Assembly: GCF_002250625.1 (NCBI RefSeq)
Contig: NZ_NMVQ01000044.1
Coordinates: forward strand, 1 to 64,000
Direction of reading: 5' to 3'
Source: Enemella dayhoffiae
Lineage (GTDB): Bacteria > Actinomycetota > Actinomycetes > Propionibacteriales > Propionibacteriaceae
Length of the DNA stretch: 64,000 bases
Shown here: piece after piece, positions 59,828 through 64,000 of the stretch
Position numbering within the stretch: the first letter of the stretch is position 1
Layout of the letters: every line of letters starts with the position of its first letter
Translations under genes and position numbers: made by a program
Notes under the pieces: generated by a model
Seen by the model: the letters and a program-made list of their open reading frames with translations, nothing else
Database searches by the model: none
What the model was told of the DNA's origin: nothing

Positions 59828-60598
59828 ATGGCCAAACCCGAGACCGTGCTCAAGGTGAGCGGACTGAAGAAGTCCTTCGGTCCCAGCACCATCGTCGACA
59901 ATTTCAACCTCGAGGTCTCGGCCGGCGAGGCGGTCGCGCTCACCGGACGCAACGGCGCGGGCAAGTCGACGGTGCTGCGGTGTCTGGTCGGCGCCGACCG
60001 GCCCAGCGAGGGCAGCATCACCGTGCTCGGGGAGAAGATGACGGAGACCTCCCGGGAGATCCGCCGCAGCGTGGCCACCGTGATCGACGACCTCGACTTC
60101 TTCCCCGACCTCAGCGTCGTCGAACACCTCGACCTGCTGGCCCGCGCCCACGGGATCGACGACCCGGACAAGGCGGTCGACGAGATCCTGCACGAGGTGC
60201 AGCTGGTGCCGCAGTCGGGTCAGCTGCCCGGCACCCTGTCCTCGGGTCAGCGGCGCCGACTCGCCCTGGCGACCGCCTTCGTGCGTCCGCGGCGGCTGCT
60301 GGTGCTCGACGAGCCCGAACAGCGCCTCGATGTGGAAGGTGTGCACTGGCTCGCCGACCGGCTGCGCAGCGAACTCGCCGACGGGTTGGCGATCGTGTTC
60401 GCCAGCCACGAGCCGCACCTGGTCGAGCAGGTCGCGACCCGAGTGGTACGCCTCGGCGGTGGCGCCGAGCCGGCGGCAGCGGCGGGGGCCGGGGCCGACG
60501 GCGTACCCGGGTCCCAGTCCGGGTCGACCCAGGCCCAGCCCGCCCAGCCCAAACCGAAGCAGAAGCCGAAGCCCTCCCACGGCAGGAAGAAGCGGTGA
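59828..60598 (+). CDS. ABC transporter ATP-binding protein
   Basis: The 256-residue ATPase has Walker A TGRNGAGKST, signature TLSSGQRRRLAL and Walker B LLVLDEPEQRLD. It is of the DrrA/CcmA type that usually pairs with one membrane protein. The C-terminal ~50 residues are a Gln/Pro/Lys-rich tail (KPKQKPKPS) not found in typical members. The stop overlaps the next gene by four bases, which encodes the probable permease. A long upstream extension of the same frame is antisense to menG and should be ignored. Confidence 0.9.
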   Translation: MAKPETVLKVSGLKKSFGPSTIVDNFNLEVSAGEAVALTGRNGAGKSTVLRCLVGADRPSEGSITVLGEKMTETSREIRRSVATVIDDLDFFPDLSVVEHLDLLARAHGIDDPDKAVDEILHEVQLVPQSGQLPGTLSSGQRRRLALATAFVRPRRLLVLDEPEQRLDVEGVHWLADRLRSELADGLAIVFASHEPHLVEQVATRVVRLGGGAEPAAAAGAGADGVPGSQSGSTQAQPAQPKPKQKPKPSHGRKKR

Positions 60599-62163
60599 GC
60601 ACCCAGCACACCCACCCGGCCGACGAACGCGAGATTCGCCGGTTGGTCTCCGACTGGCGAAGTGGTCGGGCCACCAAGACGCTCTGGGAGGCCATCCAGG
60701 ACGGCTATGTGGTGGTGCTTTCCGTGCTCGTCATCGGCGCCATGCTGGTGGCCCTGGTGGTCCGGGCGCAGGGGGCCGCGGCCGGTTGTACCGAGGCCGG
60801 CTGCCAGTCCGCGCGCACCCTGCTGCCGTTCGCCGTGCTCGCCGGCGCACTCGCCCTCGCCGCCGCGGTGGCCCGACTGTTCGGTCCGGTGCTCGCCTCG
60901 GCCGCCGAAGGGTTCTGGATCTTCGACGCCCCGCTCAACCGGGCCCGGCTGCTGCGCGGCCGACTGGTCGCCGGGGTCCTGCTGGCACTCGTCGTCGGCG
61001 CCCTCGCCGGTGCCCTGGTCGCCGCGCTGACCGGCTCCTCGGCCGTCCTGATCGCGGCCTGGGCGGTGGCCACCGGACTGGCCGCGGCCGGCATGGTCGC
61101 CTTTGCCGCCGCCGAGCAGGGGCTCGAGCGCGGTTGGATCACCCGGACCGCGGTGCTGCTCTTCAGCGTGCTCGCGGTCGCCGCCCTGGTGGTCGTGGTC
61201 GGCATCGCCGCCGGCTGGTTCGGACTGACCCTGACCAACGACCGGGAACTGCTCGTCACCGTGGTGGTGGCCGTCGCCGGGCTGGTGCTGCTGCTGGTCG
61301 CCGGGGCGATCGCGCTGCGGCGGCTGAATCAGATCCGCCGCGCCCGACTGGTTTCCGGTGGCTCGCTGGTCTCCGGCATGGCCGGCGCGATGTATGCCCT
61401 CGACCTTGGCCTGGCCCGCGACATCGTCGTGGAGCGGCGCGCGGTCGAACGCGGCCACGTTCGTCCGCGCAAGGGCGGCGGGCTGGGCCTGGCGGCGCTG
61501 GTCCGGCGCGACCTGCAGCGGCTGCTGCGTACGCCCACGGTGTTCGGTCCGGTCGTGGCGACGATGGTGGTGCCGTATGCCTGCGTCGCGCTCGGCTTCG
61601 GCAACTTCACCCCGATGATCTCGGCGCTGGCCCTGTTCGGCGCGCTGGTACCGCTGATGGGCACCCTGCGCGTCCTCACCCGGACCGTTGGGCTGGCCCG
61701 CTGCCTGCCGTTCAGCGGGCCGGAGTTGCGGCAGGCGTCGCTGGTGGTCCCCGGGATCGCCGCGCTGATCTGGGCGATCGTGACCATGCCCGCCCTGCTG
61801 TCGTTGGGCAACGCGGTGACCGACGTGCTGCCGACGGGCCTGATCACCGCGATCGCCGGCCTTCTCGGCGCCACCCGCTGGACCGCGGCCAAGCCGATCG
61901 ACTTCGGTCAGCCGATGCTGGCCACCCAGGCCGGAGCTCTGCCGCCGGGGATGCTGGCCAACCTGGTCCGCGGCTTCGAGGTGACGCTGCTGATCACCGC
62001 TCCGGTCGTGTTCGGCGGGCACTGGCTGATCGCGGCGGTCATCGCCGCCATCGTGTTCTGGTTCGTGATGGGCAACTTCGACATGCAGGCGCTGCAGGAA
62101 CAGCAGGAGCAGCAGAAGCAGGAGTTGGCGAAGGCGAAGGCCGAGCGGAACCGGCGCCGCTGA
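60595..62163 (+). CDS. DUF6297-like membrane protein, probable ABC exporter permease
   Basis: The 522-residue membrane protein has about ten to twelve hydrophobic helices and an internal soluble loop (LDLGLARDIVVERRAVERGHVRPR) near the middle. Its C-terminus is a charged coiled tail (QEQQEQQKQELAKAK). It matches the actinobacterial DUF6297 type that accompanies a DrrA-like ATPase (name from memory). The GTG start overlaps the ATPase stop. The exported substrate is unknown. Confidence 0.75.
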   Translation: MSTQHTHPADEREIRRLVSDWRSGRATKTLWEAIQDGYVVVLSVLVIGAMLVALVVRAQGAAAGCTEAGCQSARTLLPFAVLAGALALAAAVARLFGPVLASAAEGFWIFDAPLNRARLLRGRLVAGVLLALVVGALAGALVAALTGSSAVLIAAWAVATGLAAAGMVAFAAAEQGLERGWITRTAVLLFSVLAVAALVVVVGIAAGWFGLTLTNDRELLVTVVVAVAGLVLLLVAGAIALRRLNQIRRARLVSGGSLVSGMAGAMYALDLGLARDIVVERRAVERGHVRPRKGGGLGLAALVRRDLQRLLRTPTVFGPVVATMVVPYACVALGFGNFTPMISALALFGALVPLMGTLRVLTRTVGLARCLPFSGPELRQASLVVPGIAALIWAIVTMPALLSLGNAVTDVLPTGLITAIAGLLGATRWTAAKPIDFGQPMLATQAGALPPGMLANLVRGFEVTLLITAPVVFGGHWLIAAVIAAIVFWFVMGNFDMQALQEQQEQQKQELAKAKAERNRRR

Positions 62164-62209
62164 TCGCTCCAGGGCCCGCCCGCTTGCCCCGCGTGCGAGA
62201 ATCCCGGGC

Positions 62210-63145
62210 ATGGACACCAAGTTGCTGGAGGTCTTCCTCGCCGTCGTGCACACCGGAAGCATCTCGGCCGCAGCGCGCCGGATGGACTTCAGCCAACCCA
62301 CGGTCAGCCAACAGATCAAGGCGCTGGAGCGGGTGCTGGACACCCAGTTGTTCACCCGCGAGGGTGGCCGGATCGAGCTGACCGCGGCCGGGCGCACCCT
62401 GCAGGGGTACGCCGAGACGACCCTGTCCAGCTGGCGGTTCGTGGTCGAGCAGGTGCGTGAGGCCGGTGGCCGGGATGACCTGATCGAGCTGGGTCTGGCA
62501 TCGTTCCCGTCGGCCAACGCGGCTCTGGTGCCCGAGGCAGTCGCCGCGATGCTGGCCGAGGATGACCGGCTGCGGGTGAAGGTGCTGGACGCCGAACCTC
62601 CGGCATCGTTCGACCTGCTCCGTTCCGGGCAGGCCGACGCGCTGATCAGCTTCTCCTATCCCGAGGACGAGCCGAACCGCGGTCAGGTCGAGCTGCCGAT
62701 CCTCGAGGAGGAGTCGGTGCTGCTGGTCGCCGCGGACCATCCGCTGGCCGATCGGGGCACGGTGAAACTCGCCGAGGCGGCCGAGTCCACCTGGATCGGC
62801 GGTTGCCCGAAGTGCCGTCAGGAGCTGATCACGGTCTGCCGGGAGCGCGGCTTCAGCCCCGAGATCCTGATGTCCACCGACGACCCGAACATGACCCGGA
62901 TCATGGTCTCCCGCGGGATCGGGGTCGCGATGCGGCCGGCGCTGACCGTGCTCGGCAACGACACCGAGGGACTCGTCCCGCTGGGACTCAGCGATGGCGT
63001 ACGTCGCCGGGTGTCGGTGCTGGTCCCGGAGACCGAGGCCGAACGCCCCGAGATCGTCGCCCTGCACCAGTCCCTGCGCAAGGCCGCCAAGCAGCTCATC
63101 GCCAAGTCACCCAAGGTGCAGCGCGACCGGATCCACTGCGTCTGA
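62210..63145 (+). CDS. LysR family transcriptional regulator
   Basis: The 311-residue protein has the LysR winged helix (MDTKLLEVFLAVVHTGSISAAARRMDFSQPTVSQQIKAL in pattern) and a type-2 periplasmic-binding-like effector domain. Residues GGCPKCRQELITVC include a C-x-x-C pair often seen in an actinobacterial LysR subgroup. It starts at ATG 62210. A putative operator palindrome lies downstream near 63185. A link to the adjacent binding-protein gene is possible. Confidence 0.9.
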   Translation: MDTKLLEVFLAVVHTGSISAAARRMDFSQPTVSQQIKALERVLDTQLFTREGGRIELTAAGRTLQGYAETTLSSWRFVVEQVREAGGRDDLIELGLASFPSANAALVPEAVAAMLAEDDRLRVKVLDAEPPASFDLLRSGQADALISFSYPEDEPNRGQVELPILEEESVLLVAADHPLADRGTVKLAEAAESTWIGGCPKCRQELITVCRERGFSPEILMSTDDPNMTRIMVSRGIGVAMRPALTVLGNDTEGLVPLGLSDGVRRRVSVLVPETEAERPEIVALHQSLRKAAKQLIAKSPKVQRDRIHCV

Positions 63146-63184
63146 ATCGGCACGCCGACCGTTCCTCGGCAAACCTCGGTTGGC

Positions 63185-63196
63185 CGGGTCGACCCG
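63185..63196. promoter_or_regulatory. 12-bp palindrome in the promoter region of the binding-protein gene
   Basis: CGGGTCGACCCG is a perfect palindrome between the LysR gene and the binding-protein gene. A TATATT -10-like hexamer lies at 63242-63247. It could be an operator. Confidence 0.35.
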
Positions 63197-63284
63197 AGAT
63201 GCGCAGGGTGGACGGCAGTGCCCAGACCGTCGTTGTGCGCCTATATTGAAGCCCTGTTGCACACGGGGACAAGGGAGCGGGTTC

Positions 63285-64000
63285 ATGCGACGTAGGGAAT
63301 TCATCGGGTTCGGATCGGGACTGGTCGGGGCGCTGTTCGTCTCCGGGTGCTCGGCGATGAACCAGGGCGGGTCGGCTGCCCCCGCCGGTGCACCGAAAAC
63401 GTTCAAGCTCGGGGTCTATGCCCCGCTGACCGGAGAAACCGCCGAGAACGGGCAGAACTTCAAGCGCTCCTTCGAGTTGTACGCCGACCAGGTCAACGCC
63501 GCGGGCGGGATCAACGGCGAGAAGATCGAGTTGGTGATCCGCGACGACAAGGGTGAGCCCAAGACCGCCGCCAGCATCGCCCAGGAGTTCGCCCAGGACG
63601 AGTCGATCGACGCGACCCTCGGCAGTTTCTCCTCGACCGCGTCGATGGCCGCGGCGCCCGTGCTGGTGAAGGCGGGGATCCCGAACATCAGCCCGACCTC
63701 CTCGCACCCGGACTACACCTCCCTGGGGAAGGGACTCTTCCGCGGCACCAACACCCAGAAGGTGGAGGCCAAGCAGGTCGCGGAGTTCCTCGGCAAGACC
63801 CAGGGCAAGAAGAAGATCGCGATCGTGCACCGGCAGGACGACTGGGGCATCTCCGCCGCCTCCAACTTCGAGGAGGGGGCCAAGGGGCTCGGTGTCCAGA
63901 TCACCGGCAAGCAGGCCGTCGCGCCCGAGACCAAGGACTTCCGCACGGTGATCACCAGCCTGCGCGGCGGGGACCCCGAGGCGGTCTATGTGGCCCTGCA
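63285..64000 (+). CDS. Branched-chain amino-acid-type ABC substrate-binding lipoprotein (partial, runs off the window)
   Basis: The first 238 residues are present. The start MRRREFIGFGSGLVGALFVSGC combines a twin-arginine-like motif (RRREFIG) with a lipobox (VSGC), so it is likely a Tat-exported lipoprotein. The mature part is a Leu/Ile/Val-binding (Peripla_BP_6) fold with LGVYAPLTGETAENG, GGINGEKIELVIRDDKG and GSFSSTASMAAAPVLVKAGIP. It should bind an amino acid or amide and hand it to a LivHMGF-type permease outside the window. Confidence 0.9.
   Translation, partial: MRRREFIGFGSGLVGALFVSGCSAMNQGGSAAPAGAPKTFKLGVYAPLTGETAENGQNFKRSFELYADQVNAAGGINGEKIELVIRDDKGEPKTAASIAQEFAQDESIDATLGSFSSTASMAAAPVLVKAGIPNISPTSSHPDYTSLGKGLFRGTNTQKVEAKQVAEFLGKTQGKKKIAIVHRQDDWGISAASNFEEGAKGLGVQITGKQAVAPETKDFRTVITSLRGGDPEAVYVAL

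Noticed and set aside
60247-62517. 756-residue open frame on the minus strand
   Set aside because: It is a shadow of the ABC ATPase and DUF6297-like genes, rich in Gln/His/Gly/Arg as expected from antisense of high-GC coding sequence.

Overview
This window is about 70 % G+C and reads as chromosomal DNA of an actinobacterium. The most likely order is Propionibacteriales (Propionibacteriaceae-like). The grounds are very dense gene packing with GTGA and ATGA start/stop overlaps, many GTG starts, menaquinone genes, a heterodimeric CrtYc/CrtYd lycopene cyclase, a DUF222/HNH gene flanked by GGCTGAGC-type repeats, and small actinobacterial families (DUF6458-like, DUF6297-like). The taxonomic call is an inference. 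I saw no rRNA, tRNA or CRISPR.

Layout. 1-3160: a tail of an upstream gene, a PadR regulator with a quinone oxidoreductase, then a scar of mobile-element fragments (truncated and frameshifted dprA, a frameshifted small membrane protein, a serine-recombinase N-terminus). 3301-7968: a BrkB-type membrane protein, a secreted esterase broken by two frameshifts, and a CPBP protease / SDR-TspO fusion operon. 7983-15843 (minus): a carotenoid operon in the order idi-crtE fusion, crtI, crtB, Rieske protein, crtYc, crtYd, methyltransferase, crtU-like. It is divergent from litR (16046), a MerR protein with a cobalamin-binding domain. 16.9-25 kb: membrane and lipoproteins, a half-size TRIC protein, a DEAD-box helicase, a 2-keto-3-deoxygluconate kinase/aldolase pair, DoxX and an SDR. 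25.06-42.77 kb: an aromatic-catabolism island (IclR plus flavin monooxygenase; NitT/TauT ABC importer; aspartate-dehydrogenase-like protein, aldehyde dehydrogenase, cupin, ferredoxin reductase, extradiol dioxygenase, hydrolase, two SDRs, ThDP enzyme, three small accessory proteins, Rieske oxygenase, RidA, MarR). 42.9-44.8 kb: BioYMN biotin importer. 44.8-50.4 kb: envelope proteins including an NfeD/flotillin pair. 50.4-59.8 kb: menaquinone genes menA, menE, menC, menD and menG, interrupted by a DUF222/HNH gene and a RecB-like nuclease. 59.8-64 kb: an ABC exporter pair, a LysR regulator and the start of a branched-chain amino-acid-type binding protein.

How the parts work together. Two near-identical 17-bp sequences (TGGACAAAC[A/T]TTGGACA, 16 of 17 identical) lie upstream of the carotenoid operon and of the CPBP/SDR-TspO operon. 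Each holds two 8-bp half-sites (nTnnACAn) with an 11-bp period, the arrangement known for CarH-type photoreceptors. The adjacent LitR carries the matching W-x9-E-H and lower-ligand His, so a B12/light-controlled regulon covering both operons is the simplest reading. In the catabolic island a 12-bp core (TCTTAGCGCTCA) occurs before the ABC operon and before the aldehyde-dehydrogenase operon, and a variant lies before the MarR gene, which points to a self-contained MarR-controlled regulon. The substrate cannot be named. The RidA protein, the aspartate-dehydrogenase-like protein, the semialdehyde dehydrogenase and the extradiol enzyme together suggest meta-cleavage of an amino- or N-containing aromatic compound.

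A 10-bp palindrome, GGCGTACGCC, occurs 14 times by eye in this window (roughly 0.3 expected by chance). It has no copy between about 26.45 and 44.18 kb, nor in the first 7.9 kb. This HIP1-like signature suggests that the catabolic island and the left end are more recent arrivals.
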